From an uncultured Spirochaetaceae bacterium (GTDB taxonomy: Bacteria > Spirochaetota > Spirochaetia > Sphaerochaetales > Sphaerochaetaceae): a DNA stretch of 64,000 nt. Shown here in pieces: positions 17,808 through 25,287 of the stretch. Position 1 is the stretch's first letter, and every line of letters begins with the position of its first letter. The notes below the pieces were generated by a model. The model was not told where the DNA came from, made no database searches, and worked only from the letters and a program-made list of their open reading frames with translations. Where the stretch lies: contig CALXKU010000007.1 in NCBI GenBank assembly GCA_944389025.1, forward strand, positions 1 through 64,000, in the 5' to 3' direction. Position numbers and translations under genes: made by a program.

Positions 17808-18470
17808 GTGTACGATAATATTTTCGATGAAATCTTCGTCACATTCAGTAGAGAGCTTGAAAGGCGTGGCATCGCACTACCTTCCGTCTCAGAGATAGCT
17901 GGAGAGGATAACGATCCATACAGGATACTGGTTTCCACGATACTTTCTCTCAGGACAAAGGACAAAGTGACAATTGAACGTTCAAAAGCCCTCTTTGAGA
18001 AAGCCAAGAATGTATATGAGCTCTATGCGATGGATAGTACAGAGCTTGCGGAGACGATAAAGCCGAGCGCATTCTATAAGAGGAAGGCCGAAAACCTTAA
18101 AGAGATAGCAAAGATAATAATAGAAAAATATGATGGAAAGATTCCTTCTACGATGGAAGATCTCCTGTCCCTTCCCGGAGTCGGAATGAAGACTGCATCC
18201 CTTACTTTAAATCTGGGATTCAATGAACTTGCAATCTGTGTTGACTGTCATGTGCATCAGATACTCAACAGAATAGGAATAATCAGCACTAAAAACCCTG
18301 ACGAGTCGGAAAAAGAGCTTAGAAAGATTCTTCCAAAGAAATACTGGATACCGCTGAACGAGGTGCTTGTAAGCTATGGACAGGGCATATGCAAGAGTGT
18401 ATCCCCGTTATGCTCCGAATGCCCATACGAGAAAAAATGTAAGAAAATCGGAGTTGATAAGCATAGATGA
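17808..18470 (+). CDS. nth: endonuclease III (DNA glycosylase/AP lyase)
   Basis: This 220-residue base-excision repair enzyme has the helix-hairpin-helix LLSLPGVGMKTA, catalytic Lys128 and Asp146 (ICVDCHVHQILNR), and a C-terminal [4Fe-4S] loop with C-x6-C-x2-C-x5-C spacing. It starts with GTG at 17808 with AGGGAG 5 bases upstream. It is divergent from the aromatic fusion gene across 51 bases. Its 3' end meets the terminator of a minus-strand RNA candidate. Confidence 0.94.
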   Translation: MYDNIFDEIFVTFSRELERRGIALPSVSEIAGEDNDPYRILVSTILSLRTKDKVTIERSKALFEKAKNVYELYAMDSTELAETIKPSAFYKRKAENLKEIAKIIIEKYDGKIPSTMEDLLSLPGVGMKTASLTLNLGFNELAICVDCHVHQILNRIGIISTKNPDESEKELRKILPKKYWIPLNEVLVSYGQGICKSVSPLCSECPYEKKCKKIGVDKHR

Positions 18471-18472
18471 TG

Positions 18473-18505
18473 AAAAAAAGAGCCCCTGGTGGGACAACCA
18501 GAGGC
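18473..18505 (-). terminator. intrinsic terminator of the minus-strand RNA
   Basis: Read on the minus strand, GCCTCTGGT and ACCAGGGGC form a 9-bp stem (one G-U) with loop TGTCCC, then C and a run of seven T (18473-18479). The T run is on the minus strand only, which fixes the direction. Confidence 0.85.
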
Positions 18506-18631
18506 CAGTGCGCTTTCGTATAACGGATAGAGGATCTAAAGGCCACCGCAACTCCCTGCAACATAAAAAGAAATCAAAACGAAAGCCTTCCCCGGTGGCA
18601 AGATTATATTCTCCCTAATCACCAGTGCCTA
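18474..18631 (-). ncRNA. candidate structured small RNA, about 158 nt, with pseudoknot and intrinsic terminator
   Basis: On the minus strand a promoter (18638-18667) is followed by about 158 bases without an open frame, ending in a strong terminator (18473-18505). Two helices interlock: GCCACCG/CGGTGGC (18593-18599 with 18542-18548) and ACGAAAGC/GCTTTCGT (18579-18586 with 18512-18519). The 5' arm of the second lies inside the loop of the first, so together they form a pseudoknot. CTGGTG near the 5' end can also pair with CACCAG of the terminator. The size fits a 6S-like RNA but I cannot match it to any family. It is convergent with nth and ends at its stop codon. Confidence 0.55.
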
Positions 18632-18637
18632 AGATAT

Positions 18638-18667
18638 ATGTTAGTTGCAATTATCAAAGCTAGTCAA
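18638..18667 (-). promoter_or_regulatory. promoter of the minus-strand RNA (TTGACT-N18-TAACAT)
   Basis: TTGACT (minus strand, 18662-18667) and TAACAT (18638-18643) are 18 bases apart, giving a start near 18631. The -10 matches consensus at four of six bases. Confidence 0.5.
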
Positions 18668-18715
18668 GAAAGAATAAATTTTTTTGTAACTTTTACTTCC
18701 GTTACGCATTATAAT

Positions 18716-18737
18716 GGCCTCCCAATCTCAGGAGGCC
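18716..18737. terminator. hairpin GGCCTCC/GGAGGCC between convergent units
   Basis: A perfect 7-bp stem with an 8-base loop lies just beyond the stop of the gene at 18747-19163. A T-rich tail follows on the plus strand (GTTTCTGTCTTATTTT), so it may stop transcription in either direction. Confidence 0.55.
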
Positions 18738-18746
18738 GTTTCTGTC

Positions 18747-19163
18747 TTATTTTACAATTCCTTTCAGGGCACCTTTACTTGCCTTGAGAATAGAGAAGAG
18801 AATCAGCAGATGATAGATTAGATCCTCCAGCCATTCGAAGATCTCTGTTCCGCTGAAATTACCGAATCCGTATACGAAATCGGAGAACACAATCACGAGA
18901 ATCCAGACGATTGATACGACAATCATCGAGTACTTCGTGAATACGGGTTTGATTCCCGTAATGAAGAGTGGAACTATTATGAGAAGACCGCAGACGATCA
19001 GAACTATTCCAAGGATGATATTGACAGTATCATTTCCTATAGCCCTATAAAGGTCATTGCCGCTCCCATTAGCAACCCCTTCGATTCCAATGCAGATGAA
19101 AAGAAGTCCAATAAGAAGTTTCAGACCTACATCACCTACAGTCTTGATTGTAGCTTTAGCCAT
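18747..19163 (-). CDS. small four-helix membrane protein of unknown function
   Basis: This 138-residue protein has four hydrophobic segments (about 14-32, 47-68, 78-100, 115-132) and short loops; the N-terminus MAKATIKTVGDVGLK is probably cytoplasmic. GGAGG lies upstream of the ATG. It is divergent from pth. No family is recognised beyond a general small membrane-protein type. Confidence 0.65.
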   Translation of the reverse strand: MAKATIKTVGDVGLKLLIGLLFICIGIEGVANGSGNDLYRAIGNDTVNIILGIVLIVCGLLIIVPLFITGIKPVFTKYSMIVVSIVWILVIVFSDFVYGFGNFSGTEIFEWLEDLIYHLLILFSILKASKGALKGIVK

Positions 19164-19178
19164 GGTATTTCCTCCAGC

Positions 19179-19208
19179 TTGAATTAATTATTCACCAATG
19201 AGTATACT
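19179..19208 (+). promoter_or_regulatory. pth promoter (TTGAAT-N18-TATACT), leaderless start
   Basis: TTGAAT 19179-19184 and TATACT 19203-19208; the pth ATG at 19215 starts 6 bases after the -10 and no Shine-Dalgarno is present. Confidence 0.65.
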
Positions 19209-19214
19209 AACAAA

Positions 19215-19715
19215 ATGATAAAACTTATAGCCTTTTTGGGAAATCCAGGGCAAGAATACAGAAATACAAGGCATAATATCGCATTCTCTCTTTTTGATGA
19301 AATCACCATAAATGATAGCCTTTCAAACAAATTTCACTCAATATTCGCACAGAATAACGGAATGAAGATGATCAAACCCATGACATATATGAATCTCTCA
19401 GGGACTGCCGTAAGTGAGGCGATGAGCTTTTATAAGCTGAAAAGGGATGAACTTCTTGTGGTTCATGATGACTCAGAGCTCAAAGTTGGAGAGGTAAAAC
19501 TTCAGCAAGGTGGCGGTCTCAAAGGCCATAAAGGGCTTAAGAGCATAGCAGAGAGAATCGGCGGGGATGATTTCTTCCGTCTCAGAATCGGAATAGGAAG
19601 ACCCAAATATGGAGATATGAGGATATACGTCCTCTCTCCTTTCTCAAAAAGTGAAGAACCTCTTATGAAAAATGCTCTGAAAGAAGCGGAAAATATAATC
19701 AAAAGCATAAATTGA
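19215..19715 (+). CDS. pth: peptidyl-tRNA hydrolase
   Basis: A 166-residue Pth that frees tRNA from prematurely released peptidyl-tRNA. Conserved sites: Asn10 (GNPG), His20 (TRHN), the MTYMNLSG motif (about 56-63) and Asp85 (VHDDSEL). It is shorter than the usual 185-195 residues. The GGHNGLK motif reads GHKGLK, so the usual Asn after His105 is Lys106, an unusual change in a substrate-contact position. No Shine-Dalgarno; the message appears leaderless. Confidence 0.92.
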   Translation: MIKLIAFLGNPGQEYRNTRHNIAFSLFDEITINDSLSNKFHSIFAQNNGMKMIKPMTYMNLSGTAVSEAMSFYKLKRDELLVVHDDSELKVGEVKLQQGGGLKGHKGLKSIAERIGGDDFFRLRIGIGRPKYGDMRIYVLSPFSKSEEPLMKNALKEAENIIKSIN

Positions 19716-19782
19716 ACCTATTTCTACTACTTCCATTAATATTTTTCGTGATACACTATACAGAGCAAAGGAGGATATATTA

Positions 19783-22700
19783 ATGGAAAAACGGGATTTC
19801 CGTATATCTGACATAGTAAGGGACGACTTACAGCTTTCCCAGCCGGTATTCAAAACAGATGAGAACATTTCAGAACTCTACAGAGAGGCTCTCAGCATAT
19901 CATATAAATATAACCAGACGGAAAGGGAAAAAGGCAAATCAGATTACATATCAGCAGCGAAACTGCATGCCACAGCAGTTCTTCATCTTCTATACCAGAT
20001 AGTGCTAAGCGCATGCATGAATGCGGGGCACGCGGACTTCTTCATGCGCAGACAGGCTGCAATAAGTGAGAACGATGAGCTGAGAAACGCTCTGAAGTTC
20101 TACTCTACACACTTTCCATCCCCTCTTCTTGATGAGGATAAGAGAAAGAATGAAGGAATAAGAAGAGAAGAGGATTCAAGGGCATTCTTCATTCACCAGG
20201 TTATGATAAACAACCCGGCTCTGGTGGAGGCATCAAGACCGTTCGTATACCCTGAGAATCTTCAGTATCCTAGTGGATTCTCTTCCCTTGCATCTCTTCT
20301 TTCCGCATACATAAAGGATGAGAGCAGGAACGGTAAGAGCCTTGAAGATGAGGATATATTCACACTCCTTACAAAACCTAGTAGGATCTACCCTAATTCA
20401 CTGACAGATCAGATCAAATACATAATCAGGGAATGGGCATACCTTCTGCCAAAAGATCTCATAGAGCTTCTTCAGCTATCGATATCATACATCAAGGAAG
20501 AGGAGAAGGATCGCGGCATTCCTGGTCCTCCAGGGCCTATGCCCGTTACTGATTATTCTGATGAGTTATATGAATACGAAGCCTTCAGCGACGATTCCAA
20601 TTGGATGCCACGTGTTGTGATGATTGCAAAATGCACCCTTGTATGGCTTGATCAGCTCTCAAAGGAATATAAGTGCGAGATAACAAGACTAGATCAGATT
20701 CCAGACAGGGAACTCGATCTTCTAAGGGAGAGGGGATTCACAGCCCTCTGGCTTATCGGACTATGGGAGAGAAGCAGTGCAAGTAAGAGGATAAAAAATC
20801 TCTGCGGAAACCCTGATGCCGAAGCCTCTGCATATTCATTGAAGGACTATGACATCTCTGATGCGATCGGAGGATGGCCTGCACTTGAGAATCTGCGAGA
20901 GCGTTGCAGCAAGAGGGGAATCCGTCTTGCATCCGATATGGTTCCAAACCATACCGGTCTTGATGGAAACTGGGTCTATGAACATCCTGACTACTATATC
21001 AGTCAGGACTGGCCACCTTTCCCGTCATATACCTATAACGGTCCGGATCTCTCATCCAATCCTGATTTCGAAGTGAAGATCGAGGACCATTATTATGACA
21101 GGACCGATGCAGCCGTCACATTCCGTCTCATAGATAAGAGAAACGGTAAGGTTCGCTATGTTTTCCATGGTAATGATGGAACAACGATGCCTTGGAATGA
21201 TACTGCACAGCTTGATTACCTTAATCCTGTTACAAGAGAGGCTGTCATTCAGAAAATCATTCATGTTGCTAAGAATTTCCCTATCATACGATTCGATGCG
21301 GCAATGACGCTTGCAAAGAGACATATACAGAGACTCTGGTATCCAAAGCCGGGAGAAGCGGGAGATATCGCAGGACGAGCGGTACACAGCCTGAGCAATG
21401 ATGAGTTCAACAGAAGAATACCGAATGAGTTCTGGAGAGAGGTTGTAGACAGAATTGCCGTCGAGGTTCCCGATACTCTGCTTCTGGCAGAGGCATTCTG
21501 GATGATGGAAGGCTACTTTGTAAGAACGCTCGGAATGCACAGGGTATACAACTCTGCATTCATGAACATGCTCAAGAACCAGGAGAATGAGAAATACAGG
21601 CTCGGAATAAAGAACACTCTCGTATTCGAACCTGAGATTCTTAAGCGTTACGTTAACTTCATGAACAACCCCGATGAAGAGACTGCGATAGCTCAGTTCG
21701 GAGACGGGGACAGGTATTTCGGCGTATGCACACTCATGGCAACACTTCCAGGTCTTCCGATGATCGGACATGGGCAGATTGAAGGCTATCATGAGAAATA
21801 CGGAATGGAGTACAAGAGGGCATACTGGAACGAGAGGCCGAATGATTGGCTTATCGGGGAGCATTACAGAAGGATATTCCCGCTTTTCAGAAGAAGATAT
21901 CTTTTCAGCAATGTCGATATCTTCAACCTCTACGACTGCTATGACAATGGACGAGTACAGGAAAGCGTTTACGCGTATGTTAACGGACATGGCAATGAAA
22001 GAACCCTGGTACTGTATAACAACCAGTATGAGAGAATATGGGGCAATATAAAGCAGAGTGTTCCCAAACTTGATAAAACCCATGGAGAGAAACACACTGT
22101 CACAGTCCAGCTTGCAGAGAACCTTGGTCTCTCTTTCAGAGGAAGACGTTATGCGATATTCGAATGCTTCTCCGACGGTCTGATGTACCTCTTGCCATCA
22201 ATAAAGCTATTCGAGGAAGGATTTAACTTCTCTCTCAACGGATATGAGGCGAGGGTTTACTGGAACATAAGAGAAGTAGAAGACACCGATGGATCTTATG
22301 AAATTCTCTGGAACACATATGGGGAGAGGGGAATAAAGAACATCAAGACGGCTATCGGATTAATTCGTCTTAAGAGTCTTTTCAAGCTATATGAGCCGAT
22401 AAGAACAAAGGAATTCTTAAAGACCCTCTCAGACATGGCAGAGGGTGAGAGCTCTGGAATAAAAGAGCGCCAGGCCCTCTTAACGATTGCCGAAGTCTAT
22501 ACTAAGCTTCCAGAACTCTATAAGAACTTCGATGATGTCGTCAAAGAGATGCTCGGTTCATTTGAAGAGATAGATCCTAAGAAGATGGTAGCTGAATTCA
22601 GGCTCCTTTCAACCCTCTTCAAGAGAAAGAAAAGCGTGGGCCTCTCAAGCTGGGGTGATATGGAGAAGGCTCTCGGACTGCTATTTGCAGAGGCGATTGC

Positions 22701-23139
22701 GCTGAAACCATTCAGCACAGAAAAGAGCATAAGAGAGTGCATGGAAACTGCGGATGAGATGCTTTTCGAGTTCATGTTCGAAGATGAGGTGAAACGCCTT
22801 GAACTCAGTGAGGAGGAGACAAGGCTCATCGGTCACGGAGCAGCCCTGTTCCTGAGAGCGGCATACATGCTTGATAAGGATGATATCAAAGAACCGGCAA
22901 AAGCTCTGGAGATTATTCTCAAGGATGAGGGAGCGGCAAACTTCGTTTCTCTTAATGAGTACCAGGGAATAACGTGGTATAACAAGGAGAAGATGCAGCT
23001 TCTCATTCTGATTATCACCCTTTCAATCGCTGTTCACTATGACAGGAAGGGGTTCAATGAGGATGAGTTCCTCAAAGAACTTCTTGAAAGGGAGATAAAA
23101 GCGGAATACAAGCTTGAGAACCTCCTGAAAAAGGATTAA
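19783..23139 (+). CDS. large GH13 (alpha-amylase family) protein, 1118 residues
   Basis: The GH13 barrel lies in the middle (about 290-740). It has region I DMVPNHTG (Asp385-His390), region II RFDAAMTL with nucleophile Asp505, region III LLAEAFW with acid/base Glu570, and region IV FMNNPDEE with Asp631. In region IV the usual His before Asp is Pro. About 290 residues of helical sequence precede the barrel and a 340-residue mostly helical tail follows, so it is far longer than typical amylases. No signal peptide, so it is cytoplasmic, perhaps acting on glycogen or maltodextrin. AGGAGG precedes the ATG. Confidence 0.88.
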   Translation: MEKRDFRISDIVRDDLQLSQPVFKTDENISELYREALSISYKYNQTEREKGKSDYISAAKLHATAVLHLLYQIVLSACMNAGHADFFMRRQAAISENDELRNALKFYSTHFPSPLLDEDKRKNEGIRREEDSRAFFIHQVMINNPALVEASRPFVYPENLQYPSGFSSLASLLSAYIKDESRNGKSLEDEDIFTLLTKPSRIYPNSLTDQIKYIIREWAYLLPKDLIELLQLSISYIKEEEKDRGIPGPPGPMPVTDYSDELYEYEAFSDDSNWMPRVVMIAKCTLVWLDQLSKEYKCEITRLDQIPDRELDLLRERGFTALWLIGLWERSSASKRIKNLCGNPDAEASAYSLKDYDISDAIGGWPALENLRERCSKRGIRLASDMVPNHTGLDGNWVYEHPDYYISQDWPPFPSYTYNGPDLSSNPDFEVKIEDHYYDRTDAAVTFRLIDKRNGKVRYVFHGNDGTTMPWNDTAQLDYLNPVTREAVIQKIIHVAKNFPIIRFDAAMTLAKRHIQRLWYPKPGEAGDIAGRAVHSLSNDEFNRRIPNEFWREVVDRIAVEVPDTLLLAEAFWMMEGYFVRTLGMHRVYNSAFMNMLKNQENEKYRLGIKNTLVFEPEILKRYVNFMNNPDEETAIAQFGDGDRYFGVCTLMATLPGLPMIGHGQIEGYHEKYGMEYKRAYWNERPNDWLIGEHYRRIFPLFRRRYLFSNVDIFNLYDCYDNGRVQESVYAYVNGHGNERTLVLYNNQYERIWGNIKQSVPKLDKTHGEKHTVTVQLAENLGLSFRGRRYAIFECFSDGLMYLLPSIKLFEEGFNFSLNGYEARVYWNIREVEDTDGSYEILWNTYGERGIKNIKTAIGLIRLKSLFKLYEPIRTKEFLKTLSDMAEGESSGIKERQALLTIAEVYTKLPELYKNFDDVVKEMLGSFEEIDPKKMVAEFRLLSTLFKRKKSVGLSSWGDMEKALGLLFAEAIALKPFSTEKSIRECMETADEMLFEFMFEDEVKRLELSEEETRLIGHGAALFLRAAYMLDKDDIKEPAKALEIILKDEGAANFVSLNEYQGITWYNKEKMQLLILIITLSIAVHYDRKGFNEDEFLKELLEREIKAEYKLENLLKKD

Positions 23140-23146
23140 CTGGGAC

Positions 23147-23175
23147 ATGGCCATGGGAAATGAAACCATGGCCAT
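23147..23175 (+). terminator. hairpin after the GH13 gene
   Basis: ATGGCCATGG and CCATGGCCAT form a perfect 10-bp stem with a 9-base loop, followed by AATATTTTAG. The T run is short, so termination is probable rather than certain. Confidence 0.65.
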
Positions 23176-23199
23176 AATATTTTAGAATCCTGTCATTTG

Positions 23200-23229
23200 T
23201 TGACTTGAAATCATGGCAGGCATTACAAT
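23200..23229 (+). promoter_or_regulatory. promoter of the dicarboxylate-type symporter (TTGACT-N18-TACAAT), leaderless start
   Basis: TTGACT 23200-23205 and TACAAT 23224-23229; the ATG at 23236 lies 6 bases after the -10 with no ribosome site. Confidence 0.7.
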
Positions 23230-23235
23230 TGTCAT

Positions 23236-24480
23236 ATGAAAACCTGGTTTACATATATCGCTTCAATCCTTTTTGCAGCGGCAACGGCATTTCTTTTCGC
23301 AGATTACGAGATGGCAGCAAATGCCTTCTCCATTGCCACAACATATCTCTTAAGGATTGGAACCCTTATAACCATTCCCCTGATAGTATTCTCCTTTCCA
23401 AGTGCGATAGCATCCATAAGGAAGGACAGGATGGGAGCGAAAGTATTCTCATCTTTGCTTTCATGGACACTTGCGACTTCGATATTATTACCAGTTGTCC
23501 CATCTGTCATATTCTACCTCTACCCCTCCGTTTTTCCAGTAACCAGCAGTGCAGGCTCTCAGGGTGATGTCGTAGGATATTTTGTAAACTATGCTGTAAG
23601 TTCAAATCTTAATGCGCTTAACATAACAAATCCGTTCAATGCGATTGCAACGGCATCCGGCATATTCATACCTCTTCTGATCCTCTCTTGGATATTCGGC
23701 CTGTTCTTAAAACCTTCATCAGATACGATAAGGCCGGCATATGCCGTAATGAATTCCTTTTCCGAGGTGATTCATAAAGCGGCAAGATTCTATACGGTTT
23801 ATGGTTATGTAATAGCTTATTTCGCACTTACTGACCTCTTTCTCTCATCCTATGTAGAGAAAACGGTTATTGCAGTGCCCGAATTCCTATTAATGCTGCT
23901 AATAATCACGTCAGTCATAATTTTTGCCCTTCTTCCACTTCTTTTCGCAATTTTCACTAAATTCAAAAAGAATCCATACAAGGTGCTGTTCCTCAGCATA
24001 TCTTCCATCATAATGGCACTGGGTGCGGGAAATACGATAAGCTCGATTGCTACGAACATCTCAACAGCAAGAGCTAGCCTCGGAGTACAGAAAAGAAATG
24101 CGGTGACGTCCACATTCTTCCTCACCGTCTTCGCAAAAGGGGGGAGCGCTTCAATCAGCACATTCATAGTCCTTACACTCATAACGGCTATGGGAGGAAT
24201 TCTGGATCAGAATACGATAATATTCATAACCCTTGCCTCTATTGCCTCATCTTTCGTCTCTTTCATATCTTTCGGTATGGAAAGCGTGATCATAACATAT
24301 ATTGCACTGAAGATGCTGAATATAGATCTTTATGGAGCGGAATCCGCGATAATCTCCATACTGATGGTGACAAACGGCTTATCATCAATGATTGATGCCG
24401 CTATAATGGCAATGGGCTCAAAAGTGGTATCCGTACACACGAAAACGGATATCGAAATACCCTATAAGGACTATCTTTGA
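23236..24480 (+). CDS. dicarboxylate/amino acid:cation symporter (SDF/DAACS family)
   Basis: This 414-residue membrane transporter shows the SDF arrangement: N-terminal helices, LITIPLIVFSFPSAIAS, and C-terminal hairpin motifs (GSASISTFIVLTLITAMGG, VTNGLSSMIDAAIMAM). It would import glutamate, aspartate or a C4-dicarboxylate with Na+ or H+. The substrate cannot be set from sequence. Its stop overlaps the start of the next gene by one base. Confidence 0.85.
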   Translation: MKTWFTYIASILFAAATAFLFADYEMAANAFSIATTYLLRIGTLITIPLIVFSFPSAIASIRKDRMGAKVFSSLLSWTLATSILLPVVPSVIFYLYPSVFPVTSSAGSQGDVVGYFVNYAVSSNLNALNITNPFNAIATASGIFIPLLILSWIFGLFLKPSSDTIRPAYAVMNSFSEVIHKAARFYTVYGYVIAYFALTDLFLSSYVEKTVIAVPEFLLMLLIITSVIIFALLPLLFAIFTKFKKNPYKVLFLSISSIIMALGAGNTISSIATNISTARASLGVQKRNAVTSTFFLTVFAKGGSASISTFIVLTLITAMGGILDQNTIIFITLASIASSFVSFISFGMESVIITYIALKMLNIDLYGAESAIISILMVTNGLSSMIDAAIMAMGSKVVSVHTKTDIEIPYKDYL

Positions 24481-25241
24481 TGAATAAGATAATATCGAGA
24501 GCAGTACTGATAATAGAAATACTTCTTGCGTTTTTCTTTTCTGCAATAATAATTGATACGGCAATCACATATTCAAACAGCACGGAGGCAATCAGCACAG
24601 AGAAGATCATCAACCTGATAGCCCTCCTTTCTGCTATCGTGTTCCCTCTTGCCGCCCATATAATGATAAGAATCAAGCACAGAAGCAATACGCCTGAGGG
24701 TGAGATTCTTCCGTTCCTTTTTCTATCAACCACATTAGAGTGCATTTCTTTCCTTCCAACATACTATATCGATACTGGAGTACTGCTACTCGATCCGATC
24801 CTGATAAATGTGCTAATAAGGTTCTCATTTCTATCAAATGCCCTTATATTCCTCTATGTGGCACTGCTTTTAATGGGTGTAAACAACAATAACTATTTAA
24901 GTTACTTCGTAATATCCATGCTTCTGGCCCTTATACTCTCGATAATCGCACCCAACTCCTCAGCCATACAGGCGGCAGGAAGCAATTTCGGCTCCGATTA
25001 TGATGTCTATTTCAATTATGCGATCGCTCTTATTACGCTTGCATCCATAGTAACGTTCATAGGAGCTGCGACAAAAGACAAGATGAGACACAGCATAGAA
25101 CGCTGTATAACATATGTTCTCATGGTAGTTGGAAATTATGGCATATTTACCAGAAGTCATATGGGTGCAACGGCTGCAGCGACAGTAATACTCATCATTG
25201 GATGCATCATGCTTATGATGACAAGTAAGGAATCGTTCTAA
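24480..25241 (+). CDS. multi-pass membrane protein of unknown function, coupled to the symporter
   Basis: This 253-residue protein has about seven hydrophobic segments. The ATG at 24480 overlaps the symporter TGA (TGATG), so translation is coupled and a TTG one codon earlier is less likely. No family is recognised. Tight coupling suggests an accessory role with the symporter, which is inference. Confidence 0.65.
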   Translation: MNKIISRAVLIIEILLAFFFSAIIIDTAITYSNSTEAISTEKIINLIALLSAIVFPLAAHIMIRIKHRSNTPEGEILPFLFLSTTLECISFLPTYYIDTGVLLLDPILINVLIRFSFLSNALIFLYVALLLMGVNNNNYLSYFVISMLLALILSIIAPNSSAIQAAGSNFGSDYDVYFNYAIALITLASIVTFIGAATKDKMRHSIERCITYVLMVVGNYGIFTRSHMGATAAATVILIIGCIMLMMTSKESF

Positions 25242-25269
25242 AAAAGGGCTCAGCCTAAGCCAAGCCCTT
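25240..25269 (-). terminator. bidirectional terminator between the membrane protein and gpmI
   Basis: AAGGGCT (25244-25250) and AGCCCTT (25263-25269) pair. On the minus strand the stem is followed by six T, so it ends gpmI transcription. It directly follows the stop of the plus-strand gene. Confidence 0.75.
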
Positions 25270-25287
25270 ACATTCAGATTACATCAA

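Noticed and set aside
18474-18631. Identification of the minus-strand RNA as 6S RNA or a cobalamin riboswitch
   Set aside because: Size fits 6S, and GCCACCG with GGGAAGGC superficially recalls cobalamin elements, but the conserved bubble or B12-box pattern is absent and no suitable downstream gene follows on that strand.
21052-22095. A 347-codon minus-strand open frame inside the GH13 gene
   Set aside because: It is a shadow of the plus-strand gene: no ribosome site, no promoter and no recognisable domain, while the plus frame carries the full GH13 motif set.
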